Origin: Trichodesmium sp050015995
Lineage (GTDB): Bacteria; Cyanobacteriota; Cyanobacteriia; Cyanobacteriales; Microcoleaceae
DNA: 64,000 nt
Assembly (NCBI RefSeq): GCF_050015995.1
Contig: NZ_JBNHEP010000296.1
Location: 49,866-113,865 of the forward strand
Direction of reading: 5' to 3'
Shown one piece after another: positions 17,791 to 26,958 of this stretch (its first letter is position 1; every line of letters starts with the position of its first letter). A model generated the notes under the pieces. The model was not told where the DNA came from and ran no database searches. It worked only from the letters and a program-made list of their open reading frames with translations. A program made the translations under genes and the position numbers.

Positions 17791-18287
17791 ACTATGATTT
17801 ATACCAAATTCAAAAAAGGTCGTTTTTGAGATCTATTTAAAACAGATATAGGGAGGTGGAGAGGTGGGGAGTATTTTTCAACCTGCTTGGTGCGCTACCA
17901 GAGATGCGCTGTGCGACGGTGAGTGCAGTGCACCCTTCGGGTTAAGCGACAGTCAAGGAACTGCCGTTCGCGCAGCGTCTCTGAAAGAGATACCGGAAGA
18001 GCACGGGGTCGCAGGAGCTTTTTTCTTTATGCGTTATGCCTTCCCTCCATCTTCTGACTTCTGAGTCCTGACTCCTGAAGACTGGTAAAAACCCGGGTCG
18101 CTGACAAAGATACCTTCAGGGGTTCTATATAGCAAAATACAGGTCTTCCCTCACTACAAAAAAAAGTTAATGTAGCATTATGTTTTGAAACTGGTATTAG
18201 AGATTTCCCCTGCAAGGTAAAAATTAATAAAGTAGGAACGTAACATAAAAATTCCGCTCCTACTTTTTTTTGGGAAATGCTAAATTT
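17791..18287. other. Intergenic region with GC-rich palindromic scraps
   Basis: No gene is supported. The 17880-18060 part is more GC-rich than its surroundings (gcgcagcgtctctgaaagag type), the look of dispersed palindromic repeats. A hairpin near 18231-18264 is listed separately. Confidence 0.5.
18231..18270. terminator. Bidirectional hairpin terminator downstream of psbM
   Basis: Stem AGTAGGA / TCCTACT flanked by T-rich sequence in both orientations (TTTTTTTT on the plus strand; TTTATTAATTTTT read on the minus strand). It is 18 bp past the psbM stop, so it can end the ferredoxin-psbM transcript. Confidence 0.6.
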
Positions 18288-18392
18288 TTAGCTTTCGTTG
18301 TTGCCAGTTTGAATATACAAAATGATTAAGAAAACGGCTGGCACAAATATGAACAAAATGGTTGCTACAAACCCTAAATTATTAACTTCCAT
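18288..18392 (-). CDS. psbM: Photosystem II reaction center protein M
   Basis: A 34-residue single-span thylakoid protein: MEVNNLGFVATILFIFVPAV, then FLIILYIQTGNNES. This is the typical PsbM sequence with the conserved N-terminal VNNLGF and C-terminal ILYIQTG. PsbM sits at the PSII dimer interface. The start ATG at 18390-18392 is preceded by AAGGTGGG; a longer in-frame start at 18476 would run back into the ferredoxin gene and is rejected. It lies 43 bp downstream of a [2Fe-2S] ferredoxin gene on the same strand, so the two are probably cotranscribed. Confidence 0.93.
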   Translation of the reverse strand: MEVNNLGFVATILFIFVPAVFLIILYIQTGNNES

Positions 18393-18435
18393 GATTACCC
18401 ACCTTGAGTTTAAATACCACAAAACAAGAATATCA

Positions 18436-18741
18436 TTATTTGCGTTTTGGTTTTGTTTTGACAACCACAGGACCATTAACTAGGGTCTGACAAGCTAATC
18501 TACAGTTGGGGGGCCTCTTTTTCAACTTTTGTTCTTCCACTGGAGTACGGGGTGAAAGATTTTCTATACCTTCAACAATTTCTACTACACAGGTGCCACA
18601 CTGTCCATAGCCACCACAATTCATCATTTTGGCTGTAAAGGTATAAATGTCAATGCGATTTTCTAGAGCTTTGAGCCTTAAATTAGCCCCATCGGCAGCA
18701 ATTACTTCCTGATTTTCGTTTTCAAACTTAATGTTGGCCAT
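18436..18741 (-). CDS. [2Fe-2S] ferredoxin
   Basis: A 101-residue ferredoxin. The cluster motif is C-x5-C-x2-C (MMNCGGYGQCGTCVVEI) with the fourth Cys in CRLACQTLV. The polybasic tail KTKPKRK is unusual compared with acidic photosynthetic PetF. It is closer to the divergent cyanobacterial ferredoxins linked to photosystem II gene clusters (slr0148-like in Synechocystis, by memory). Pairing with psbM supports a PSII-related role, which is inferred. Confidence 0.88.
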   Translation of the reverse strand: MANIKFENENQEVIAADGANLRLKALENRIDIYTFTAKMMNCGGYGQCGTCVVEIVEGIENLSPRTPVEEQKLKKRPPNCRLACQTLVNGPVVVKTKPKRK

Positions 18742-19167
18742 GGTGAATTATTAATTTATTGTAATAAAATGTTAACTAATATTAAGGACTTTAACTTACT
18801 GCCCTGTTTTGCACAACCTTACAGTATACATCTCCGGAAAAGAGGGAACAGGGAACAGGGAACAGGGAACAGGGAACAGGGAACAGGGAGAAGTAATTGA
18901 TAATTTCTGGATGAGAATTAATTTGATTTTGAATTTTCACCAGATGTCTAGTAGGGAAAAATAGAAAAGCATTTAGCCATCAGTCGTCACCTATCAGCTA
19001 ATTTTTAACTTCTCTCTTAGGGCTATACTTTATAAACATCTTTCTTAAAATAAAACTTGACAAAAGAGATAAATTATGTATTTGCTATTAAATGGATATT
19101 GCGGGAGAGTAAACGTATTGAAAAATAGGCTCTTCTCCCCACACTCCCCGCACTCCCAACTCCCAGT
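18742..19167. other. Intergenic with MITE
   Basis: No gene is seen. The stretch contains a MITE copy (18825-18950) and otherwise AT-rich spacer. Confidence 0.5.
18825..18950. mobile_element. MITE of the GACCTCTCCGG family (copy 2) with heptamer array
   Basis: Begins TATACATCTCCGGAAAAGAG and ends CACCAGATGTCTA. Its core holds about six tandem GGGAACA heptamers (18844-18888), more than the other copies, which shows heptamer expansion inside the element. Confidence 0.7.
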
Positions 19168-22049
19168 TTAAGGAGTATCTGATAAATTTCCACCAGGAAG
19201 ATTACTCACAGAGCGTTGCAGTTCCGACAAAGAACGATTATAGTCAATAATTGCCGTTAACAAATTATCCTCAGCCCTAGTCAAATCTGTTTCCTGTTGA
19301 ATAACTTCTAACTGAGTTCCCACACCTGCTTGAAATCGTAATCTTGCCAAACGCAAAGCTTCCTTCGCCTGTTCCACACCCAACTCAGCAGTAGAAATAT
19401 TTTCAAAGCTAGCTTCCAAACCAAAGAAAGCTACCTCAACTTCCCGACGAATCTGATTTCTAACTTGCTCAAATCTAGTTTCAGCAATCTCTCCATTTAG
19501 TATACTTTGTCTGGCGGCAGCCCTTGCTGCACCACCATCAAAGAAATTCCATCTAAACCTTAATCCTATTGTACTGCCATCAGCCCAACCCCTAGCTGCT
19601 CGCCAACTTTGGTTTTCAGTAGTTAATGCCAAAACATTGTAGGTAGCAAAGAAATTCAAGTTTGGTCTGACTGATGAAAGAGCTAGTTTGCGCTGCTCAT
19701 CACTTAAGTCTCTTTGCACTAATTGCTGTTCTAGCTCGGCTCGGTTCTGAAAAGCTGCCACAATTGTTTCATCCAAAGATAAAAGCCAAGACCCCGCTGG
19801 CTCAATTGGATCGGCAGCCGTCAAATTAATCAACTCATTAGCACTTAATCTTTCTGCCAAACGACGTTGGGAACTACGTTGATCTCGAAGTGCATTTGTC
19901 AGGTTTTGTTGTTCATTTGACAATGTTACCTGAGCTTGCAATACATCAAATCTGGTTCCGACTCCGGCTCTTTCTAAAGCTTCCGCATCTTCCAAACTTT
20001 TGCGAGCATTTTTAACAGCAGCTTCTCCAATTCTGACTCGTCCATCTGCTTGTTGTAAATTATAGTAATCATTAGATACATCCAAGCGCAATTGTTCTGA
20101 AACTCTCTCTAGCTCTAACTCCCGTAGACGCATTTGTTCCCTAGCAACTCCAATCCTGGAAGAACGAGCTTTACCAAGACCAAGGTCATAATCAAATTGA
20201 AATGTATTGGTAAAAGTTGTGACAGGGAAATTTTGAATATCAGTGTCTATGAACTCGTCTGCTCCTGTTACCTCAGCTACCCGTTGTTGAGCTTGTGCCT
20301 GCAAATCACCTATAGCACTTTCTATACGTTCTATAGTTGAGTCAAAAGTAAGACTTGGCCATAAAGCAGCTTGAGCTTCTCGCAAAGCAGATTTACTGCT
20401 TTCAACTTCTAGTTGAGAAACTTGGATTTCTGGGTTATTACGTCGGGCTAAATCAACAGCTTGTTCTAAAGTAATTGGTATTGTTTCTTTTATCTGTACT
20501 TCATCAGGAGAAATGGGAGAGTATAGTGGATTAGAATTTGGTTCAATTTGAGGGGGAGGATTTGTTTGTAAGGTTCCGTTTGGTACTGGTGGAGGAAAAC
20601 TTTCACTGTTTTGTTGAGCAATAATAAAGCTACTATTATTTGATGAATGTTTTTGATTCTCAACCCTGGCTAAATTAGGAACAGTATTCATGGTTGAAGT
20701 GGGATTTAGATCTGTCATTATCTGAACAGAATTTTGCTGTTTTGAAGTATTGCCAAAAGTAGGTGGTCGCTGAATAGTTGATACTATACTTTGATTGGTT
20801 CCATCTGGTAATCTAATTGGATAATTGTTACGTTTTTGCGGATTATTTAGTACGGATGCCTGGGTTTCAATCCGGGATAAATCATTTATTGTTGCCATGG
20901 TTGGGGCACGATTGATACTGGTCATTACTTGGTAAGAATTTCCTAGGATTGGATTTCTTTCGGATGTTGTTTTAAGATTATTAGTTTTGTTTTGTTGATT
21001 CTGATTTTCTAGTGTTGATGGCTTTAAGTTTGTCTGGATTTTTGCTGTTTCAATTTGAGAATTTTCTGTTTTTGGTTTTGACTCTAGCAAATTTAATAAA
21101 CTAGAATTCGATTTGCTGCCCAGTTCTGCTAAATTTTTCGAGTCTGGATTAAATTTTTCTTGCTGTTGCTCTAAGAAAGTAATTGATTGTTTAAAGCTTG
21201 TTTCTACGGCAGGATTAATTGGAATTTCTACCTGAGAATTTTCCGACTTCGACTCTAGCAAGTCTAATAAACTAGAATTTGATTTACCTAGAACTGCTAA
21301 ATTTTTCGAGTCTGGATTAAATTTTTCTTGCTGTTGCTCTAAGAAAGTNNNNNNNNNNNNNNNNNNNNNNNNNNNNNNNNNNNNNNNNNNNNNNNNNNNN
21401 NNNNNNNNNNNNNNNNNNNNNNNNNNNNNNNNNNNNNNNNNNNNNNNNCCTGAGAATTTTCCGACTTCGACTCTAGCAAGTCTAATAAACTAGAATTTGA
21501 TTTGCTGCCCAGTTCTGCTACATTTTTTGAGTATAAGTTGAATTTTTCAGTATCTTTATACCTCAGAATAATTGATTGTTTAAATTTTAACTCTGAAGGA
21601 GAAATATTTTCTTCTTGTCTATGAGATTTTAATTCTGCTAATAAACTACCTGTATTTTCGTATATATTTTCTAGTTCTTTTAATGCGGAAATTCTCTCTT
21701 GATTAGCTTTTGATTCAGATAATTGTTGATTGATATTGATTTCTGAGTGTTTGTTTGATGGTACTCGTACTTTTGTACCTGAAGAATTGGATTTTAACTT
21801 TTCTAGTAAACTACCTTGATATCTGAGTTGACTAATTCCTTTATTCTCCAAAGAGTTAATATCTAAATTTACTCCTTGAGTTTCTTTCACCTCAACAGAT
21901 TGTTCTTTGACCTCTTCTGGGTCTAAAATCGAATTTTCAGGAGTATTACTTTGAGAATGCATAGGTGGTGGGGCTGAAGAACCCTCGCCTGCATTTGAAA
22001 TAACTGCTCCAATTACTCCTACTACTACAATATTACGAAAAACACTCAT
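19168..22049 (-). CDS. TolC-like outer-membrane efflux protein with repeat-rich N-terminal extension (contains assembly gap)
   Basis: The protein starts MSVFRNIVVVGVIGAVISNA, a hydrophobic export-like segment. A long polar region follows with tandem ~60-residue units (FLEQQQEKFNPDSKNLAELG, SKSNSSLLNLLESKSENSQ). The OEP/TolC part begins at ETIPITLEQAVDLARRNNPE and has two repeats with LERAGVGTRFDVLQAQVTLS-like and FQAGVGTQLEVIQQETDLTR-like coiled-coil helices. TolC family proteins are outer-membrane channels for type I export and RND efflux. The 100-N gap at 21349-21448 lies in the tandem repeats; both flanks read in open frames that would join if the real gap length were not a multiple-of-three match to 100. 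An extension of >400 residues is unusual for TolC. Confidence 0.85.
21050..21540. repeat. Tandem ~180-bp coding repeats around the gap
   Basis: The segment encoding EQQQEKFNPDSKNLAELG / SKSNSSLLNLLESK occurs around 21060-21180, again at 21240-21348 and, from the SKSNSSLL part onward, at 21450-21540. Nucleotide identity is high, so additional units may be hidden in the gap. Confidence 0.75.
21349..21448. other. Assembly gap (100 N)
   Basis: Exactly 100 undetermined bases, the standard placeholder for a gap of unknown size. Near-identical ~180-bp repeat units on both sides explain why assembly failed here. Confidence 0.99.
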
Positions 22050-22180
22050 GGATTTTTTTATTAGTCTCCAAGTCCAACAGATATTTTAAACTAATGAGTT
22101 AATTGCTTTGCTAAAATTAAAGGTGAAAAGTTAAATTAATTAGTGAAAAATTAGAGATTTTCCCATAACCTTAATTTCTT

Positions 22181-22277
22181 AGGACTTACGCACCAGACCA
22201 CATATATAGCGTTAAAAACTATAACGTTATAGTTTTTGCACTCTATATCTATATATAGTACCTTTGCCTAACTCCTG
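22181..22277. repeat. Hairpin element AGGACTTACGCA with perfect palindrome
   Basis: Starts AGGACTTACGCACCAGACCA and ends with a degraded mirror (TGCCTAACTCCTG). A 24-bp perfect palindrome occupies 22214-22237 (arms AAAAACTATAAC). A related full hairpin is at 23697-23765, so the radical-SAM gene is bracketed by the pair. Confidence 0.65.
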
Positions 22278-22293
22278 TTTCTTTTTTATTGAC

Positions 22294-23637
22294 TCAGCGA
22301 TCGCTCACAGCAGTTAATATTAGCTCTTCTACTCCAGCAACTGGCCAAATATTTGTCTGGAGTTGGGCTGCTAATTCTTCTAGGGTCATGTCATCTAAAA
22401 ACAGATTATCCCCTTGTTTCAGCATTACTGAAGGTAACAAAATTCCTTCTCCCAAGTCTCGTCCCTGTAAACCTTCTAACAAGTCTTGGCCTGTTAATAG
22501 TCCAGTTACAGTGATGTCTTGTCCCCAATAATTGCTAGATAAGGCTACCATATTTACTTCCAATCCTTCAATTTGATTTAGTCGGTTGGCGATCGCTACG
22601 AATGCTTTCTCGACTGCATTCCCTACTACCCAGGTTAATTTTCTTTGGGTGCTTAAGCAAATGTCTGATTCAAAAAATTCTTTGACATAAGTTTCAAATT
22701 GTGATAAAAACTGGCGAATTGAACCGACACCATTACCAATTTGAGGATAATCTTCATATTCTGAAGCGGGGGGCAATTCTCGACGGGCAATTAAAAACCA
22801 TTCGTCAGCTAACCAAATACAATTAGTCCCAGATGTTTGTCTGAGTTTGGCCTGAATTTCCTGCACTTGGTCTATGACTTCTTCTGCTTTTGCGGTAGTG
22901 ACGGGTATTAGTTCATTTTCTGTAGGGCGAAAACGAGTCAACCCAACTGGTACGACTGCTACGGATGCGACTGCGGGTATATCTCCAGTATGAAATTTAG
23001 CTAAATCTAATAATGTACGTTCCAGGTGAATACCATCATTAATTCCTGGGCAAACCACAACTTGAGCGTGTATTTGCAATCGTCGTTCCAGGAACCACTG
23101 AATTTGTTCGAGTATTTTACCAGCGCGGGAATTCTTTAAAAGACGCGATCGTAATTCTGGTTCGGTAGCATGAACAGAAATATACAGAGGCGAAAGTCGC
23201 ATTTGTTCTATTCTTTCCCATTCCCGTTGTGGGAGGTTAGTCAGAGTTAGGTAGGAACCGTAGAGGAAACTCAGACGATAGTCATCATCTTTTAGGTAGA
23301 GGGTGTCTCGTTTACCTGGTGGTTGTTGGTCGATGAAGCAAAACGGACAACGGTTGTTACATTGAATTAGACCATCAAAGAGAGCGGTGGCAAATTCTAA
23401 CCCCAAGTCTTGGTCGTAGTCTTTTTCTATTTCAATATGATGGGTTTTACCTTTGGCATCGATAACTTCTATTTCTAAGTATTCGTCAGCGCAAATATAT
23501 TGATAGTCAATGAGGTCTCTTGGTTGTTGTCCGTTAATAGAAGCGATCGTATCTCCAGGTTCAAAACCAATTTCGGCAGCGATAGAGTCGGGTATTACTT
23601 TAGTTATTAGAGCAGGTTTGATAGAAGTTTTACTCAT
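22294..23637 (-). CDS. Radical SAM/PDZ protein of the cyanobacterial TIGR03279 (DUF512) type
   Basis: A 447-residue cytoplasmic protein. A PDZ-like domain (about 10-60, ITKVIPDSIAAEIGFEPGDT) is followed by a radical-SAM-like core with Cys93, Cys97 and Cys100 in CNNRCPFCFIDQ. Later come RDTLYLKDDDYRLSFLYGSY, TNLPQREWERI and the DUF512 C-terminal half (ASEYEDYPQIGNGVGSIRQF). The family is nearly universal in cyanobacteria (putative Fe-S oxidoreductase) and its reaction is not known to me. It is monocistronic, and 245 bp separate it from the TolC-like gene. Confidence 0.9.
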   Translation of the reverse strand: MSKTSIKPALITKVIPDSIAAEIGFEPGDTIASINGQQPRDLIDYQYICADEYLEIEVIDAKGKTHHIEIEKDYDQDLGLEFATALFDGLIQCNNRCPFCFIDQQPPGKRDTLYLKDDDYRLSFLYGSYLTLTNLPQREWERIEQMRLSPLYISVHATEPELRSRLLKNSRAGKILEQIQWFLERRLQIHAQVVVCPGINDGIHLERTLLDLAKFHTGDIPAVASVAVVPVGLTRFRPTENELIPVTTAKAEEVIDQVQEIQAKLRQTSGTNCIWLADEWFLIARRELPPASEYEDYPQIGNGVGSIRQFLSQFETYVKEFFESDICLSTQRKLTWVVGNAVEKAFVAIANRLNQIEGLEVNMVALSSNYWGQDITVTGLLTGQDLLEGLQGRDLGEGILLPSVMLKQGDNLFLDDMTLEELAAQLQTNIWPVAGVEELILTAVSDR

Positions 23638-23696
23638 TTTATGAAGGAAGAAGGAAGAAGCAAGAGGGAAGTAAGGAAGTAAGAAAGAAAAATTTA

Positions 23697-23765
23697 TAGG
23701 ACTTACGCAGAGACCACATATATAGTGTTAAAAACTATATTATAGTTCCTTTGCGTAAGTCCTGA
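23697..23765. repeat. Hairpin element AGGACTTACGCA...TGCGTAAGTCCTG
   Basis: About 69 bp with inverted termini TAGGACTTACGCA and TGCGTAAGTCCTG and an internal smaller dyad (AAAACTATATTATAGTT region). One end of the same repeat (TTGCGTAAGTCCTG) is seen at 1286-1299 before the first binding-protein gene. Confidence 0.7.
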
Positions 23766-23998
23766 TTTAGTTATATGTAGCACAATACGGTTCAGATCAG
23801 ACCAAAACTCATACAGCAGTTTTCAGATAAATGAACCACATTAAAAAAATGATAACCCGGTAGGGACGTTGGATGCAACGTCCCTACTGAAATGAAAAGC
23901 GCTTTCAATAATTAATAATTAATAATTACCTCTTCTGAAAACAGATAGGATTGGTTAAATATGCCGATGCTTCAGTGTTCCCCTAGACACGGGAAAAA

Positions 23999-24142
23999 AT
24001 GAACGAGAAGGTTTTGTTTGACGAGATTCCCACATCACTTGAAGACGACGCTCCCATACCAGCATTTACGGACCAATTTGCTATAACTAAAAAATGCCGT
24101 AATTTGTGGTATGACAGACCTACGGTGTTATTCGACATTTGA
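23999..24142 (+). CDS. Small ORF of unknown function
   Basis: ATG 23999 to TGA 24142 gives 47 residues starting MNEKVLFDEIPTSLEDDAPI, and later DQFAITKKCRNLWYDRPTVL. The composition is balanced, unlike the AT-rich noise around it. No clear ribosome site is seen and a stop codon lies four codons upstream of the ATG. It may be a remnant of a larger gene such as a transposase. No family recognised. Confidence 0.3.
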   Translation: MNEKVLFDEIPTSLEDDAPIPAFTDQFAITKKCRNLWYDRPTVLFDI

Positions 24143-24709
24143 GACAAGTTTTTTTTTTGACTTTCTCAAGAGTAATCCTCCTATATAGTCTCTAAACCCA
24201 GTTTTTTGAGCTTTTGTCTTTAATACATCGTTAAAGCGATTTGCTTACGCAACGCTTGCGCGAACGCACCATCGATGGAAACAAGAAAGCATGGCCACTG
24301 AAGTTGTTTCTTTCATCAAACTTACCCCCGGCCAGTAATTAACGTAAAATACATATCAGGTATATATTATACCCTTTTTTTTACTGTTTTTTCACTAAAG
24401 TCCCGATAGACATTTACATCTTAATTGGTAATTTATTACTACAATAAAAAATATATAAATTCCATAAATAATAAAAATTAAATACTTTTTCCTCTTTTTT
24501 TGTTGTATTTTTCTTCTCCTATATCCTGTTATCTGTATCGTAAATGTAGCAATATTTTATTAAATTGGTATTAATCTTTTTTGTAACAGAACCGTTTTAA
24601 AGTTAAAATTTAATGGTTAAATTTTATATCTAAGGCATTGCCGAATCAAGGTATAAAAATTAAAAGTTAATAATGTCAACTATTTGTTACTCATTAACCG
24701 ATAAGATCC

Positions 24710-25684
24710 ATGGCTAAATTATTTAACCAAAGCTCTTGCAGTTCTTCAGTAATTTATAAAAGCAACGATCCAGACGAGTTTGCTGATACCCTTGCCCTAG
24801 TAACAGGGCCAATTCAACTTCTCCCTCTAGAAAAAATTGTAGATTTTAAGGGTCGTGTAAATGCTTTGATGCCTCCCCATATAAAACTATTTAAAGTAAA
24901 TTTCCAGGGTGTGCAAGTTATCCCTGAACAAAATAGGTCTTATATAGCTATCTCTTTTGTCACTGGGGGACTGGTTGAATTAGTTCAAGGTAGCCAAGTC
25001 TATAAATATGACCATAAACTTGCTATCGGTCATAACCCAACAGATTTGCTTAAGATGAGATGTAAGCATTCGGAAATGCTAGTAGCCATGTTTGATTTAG
25101 CTTTCCTTGATGCTTATGCGCAGAGTCTGGGAGAGTGGGCAAAAATACAGCCTGTCAAAATACCGATCAAAATTAACCTTGCCTCTCCCCATGGTCGCAG
25201 CTTATATCAAAGCCTTTCTTTTCTTTGGCAGCAATTTGAGCAAGTCAGTCCACTGTTGAACTCTCCCTTAGCAATCTCTGAGTATGAGAGATTTCTCTTG
25301 AGTCAATTATTCTATCTAGAAGATGGCGTTGCCGATCTTCCTCGCTCCACATCCAGATCCTCATTATTGACCCTCAGTCGTGCTGAGGATTATATAATAG
25401 CTAATCTGAATCAACCTCTGACGATTGAAGCGATCGCAGGGACACTAGGGGTTTCGCCGAGTACTCTATTTAAAGTGTTTAAAGACAAGCTTAAGATTAC
25501 ACCAATGCAATTTGTCAAAAGACAGCGACTACAAAAAGTCCGTGAAGCTTTACTATTGGCAAATCCACAAACCTCAACAGTAGTTGATATTGCATCGCGC
25601 TATGGTTTTTGGAACTCAGGGCGGTTTGCAGCAGAGTACCGCAAGCTTTTTCACGAAAACCCAACAGAAACCTTAAGACGATAA
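24710..25684 (+). CDS. AraC-family transcriptional regulator
   Basis: A 324-residue regulator. The N-terminal ~220 residues form a cupin-like sensor (LVTGPIQLLPLEKIVDFKGR; FDLAFLDAYAQSLGEW). The C-terminal AraC DNA-binding domain has a first HTH around LTIEAIAGTLGVSPSTLFKVFKDKL and a second around VVDIASRYGFWNSGRFAAEYRKLFHENPTETLRR, the classical signature. Its architecture resembles the AraC regulators with an N-terminal AraC-binding-like domain that often accompany sulfatases or catabolic genes. A sulfatase remnant and a second AraC remnant lie beyond the Tn3 transposon, so it may be the survivor of a lost sulfatase locus (inference). Confidence 0.9.
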   Translation: MAKLFNQSSCSSSVIYKSNDPDEFADTLALVTGPIQLLPLEKIVDFKGRVNALMPPHIKLFKVNFQGVQVIPEQNRSYIAISFVTGGLVELVQGSQVYKYDHKLAIGHNPTDLLKMRCKHSEMLVAMFDLAFLDAYAQSLGEWAKIQPVKIPIKINLASPHGRSLYQSLSFLWQQFEQVSPLLNSPLAISEYERFLLSQLFYLEDGVADLPRSTSRSSLLTLSRAEDYIIANLNQPLTIEAIAGTLGVSPSTLFKVFKDKLKITPMQFVKRQRLQKVREALLLANPQTSTVVDIASRYGFWNSGRFAAEYRKLFHENPTETLRR

Positions 25685-26239
25685 ACCCATTTGTTTAATA
25701 CAAGTTTGAAACAAAAAAATTCCACAAAAAGGTGCATCTCAAAATTTATGTATGCTTAATAGTAGAAACAAAGGATTTAAACTATTAAATTTTTAAAGTT
25801 GTTAACTCAAACCAGCTACATAAGTTAGGTAAGTGGGAAAATTTACAACTACGTCCGCAGCGACTGGAACGAAGTGGAAGGCTTGCGGAGCATTCCGGAA
25901 CGGACAGCAATTCTCTAGGGTTTTGACTACATCAACATTTCGTTACATAGTTAGGTTTATTCGTACCTACTGGACCGACACAGCTAATTTAGTGCAAAAT
26001 TGTAGGGTGTGTTAGACGGCTTAAATTAATACTATGAAAGAAATTCAGCAATTCGTCGTAACGCACCATTTTAGATGTGTCAGTCTACTACCTACTTAAC
26101 AGATTTTAACTTTGATCTTACAAATTATTTCAGAAATATAGTATTGGGATCTAATTCCAGTTTTGGGGTCTAGGTGATTTTCAAGATGATGCTACTCTCA
26201 CAGCAACTTTACTTCAGACCGAAGTAGGGCCTGCTTAAT
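25685..26239. other. Intergenic region left of the Tn3 element
   Basis: No intact gene. Bases 25845-25920 are GC-richer palindromic scraps. Near 26166-26239 a short frame GDFQDDATLTATLLQTEVGP ends in TAA; it looks like the tail of a lost gene but cannot be assigned. Confidence 0.45.
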
Positions 26240-26266
26240 GGCGTAGATCGAAGGTTCGTGCAACCA

Positions 26267-26303
26267 GGGGCAATCGCAGCTTAAAACTATTGACTTGTAT
26301 AAG
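26267..26303 (+). repeat. Tn3 left terminal inverted repeat
   Basis: GGGGCAATCGCAGCTTAAAA then CTATTGACTTGTATAAG; partner at 31242-31278. About 31 of 37 positions match the partner. Confidence 0.85.
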
Positions 26304-26420
26304 TTTCAGCCTTTGCCTATCTTAGATATCAGTTTTGGGAATTGATATCATAAATGCAGGTCAATAGTTTTCCCTGTCTAGATTTGAAGCTATTTTTACA
26401 TTCATTTTTCACTCGTCCCA

Positions 26421-26882
26421 CTACTTATTTTTTTTAGTATATGGAGTACCACAATTCGGACAAAACTTATGCTTAAAAGACATTAAAGGTTCCTGGCATT
26501 TTTGACAAGAATTTAATAAACTATTGCCACAAATTAAACAATATTTAGCACGAGAAAGAGTCCAAACTGGGTCTGGAGTAGTACCACCTTTCCAACAACG
26601 AGGACAAAACTGCTTTTTGATTACCCCTTCAACAGATGTTCCATTTAATACCGCTTCTAGATATTCTTCTGGAATATTTAAAGCAACAGCTAATCCTTTC
26701 TTGGTTTTACTATTTAAACGTTTAGTTAAACCCCTTTCCAACTTACCTAAACTTTGTAGATGAATACCAGCAGCTTCTGCCAACTCTTGCTGAGAGATAT
26801 TAGCACTTTCCCTCAGTCTCCTCAAATACTCGCCCACGGTTTCTTCTGGTTTTGGGGTTTTTGATGAATCAATAATATACAT
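26421..26882 (-). CDS. XRE-type HTH protein with C-terminal zinc ribbons
   Basis: About 153 residues from ATG 26882 (MYIIDSSKTPKPEETVGEYL); an upstream in-frame start at 26915 adds 11 residues and is possible. Residues ~17-75 are a Cro/CI helix-turn-helix (LRESANISQQELAEAAGI, LGKLERGLTKRLNSKT). The C-terminal half has four CxxC pairs (CPRC, CLIC, CQKC, CPNC) typical of double zinc ribbons. It diverges from the recombinase gene inside the transposon, and the 76-bp space between them is the natural place for the operator and the recombination (res-like) site. A role as transposition regulator is inferred. Confidence 0.82.
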   Translation of the reverse strand: MYIIDSSKTPKPEETVGEYLRRLRESANISQQELAEAAGIHLQSLGKLERGLTKRLNSKTKKGLAVALNIPEEYLEAVLNGTSVEGVIKKQFCPRCWKGGTTPDPVWTLSRAKYCLICGNSLLNSCQKCQEPLMSFKHKFCPNCGTPYTKKNK

Positions 26883-26958
26883 AAAAATATAATAATAATC
26901 CTGTTTAATAGTCACTTACAGAGAACAAGAAAAAGAACAATATAATAACTCTTTTTGT

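Larger units (their letters stand above)
23638..24709. other. Long intergenic region
   Basis: It carries the 23697-23765 hairpin, a partial CAATACGGTTCAG repeat end near 23781, and one unexplained 47-codon plus-strand frame (23999-24142, separate entry). The last 350 bases before the AraC gene are very AT-rich and should hold its promoter. Confidence 0.5.

Noticed and set aside
17864..18064. 66-codon plus-strand frame after the universal stress gene
   Set aside because: Made of GC-rich palindromic repeat scraps, Cys/Ala/Ser-rich without domain pattern; not a credible gene.
25833..26015. 60-codon frame left of the Tn3 element
   Set aside because: Overlaps palindromic repeat sequence and has no coding-like composition or ribosome site.
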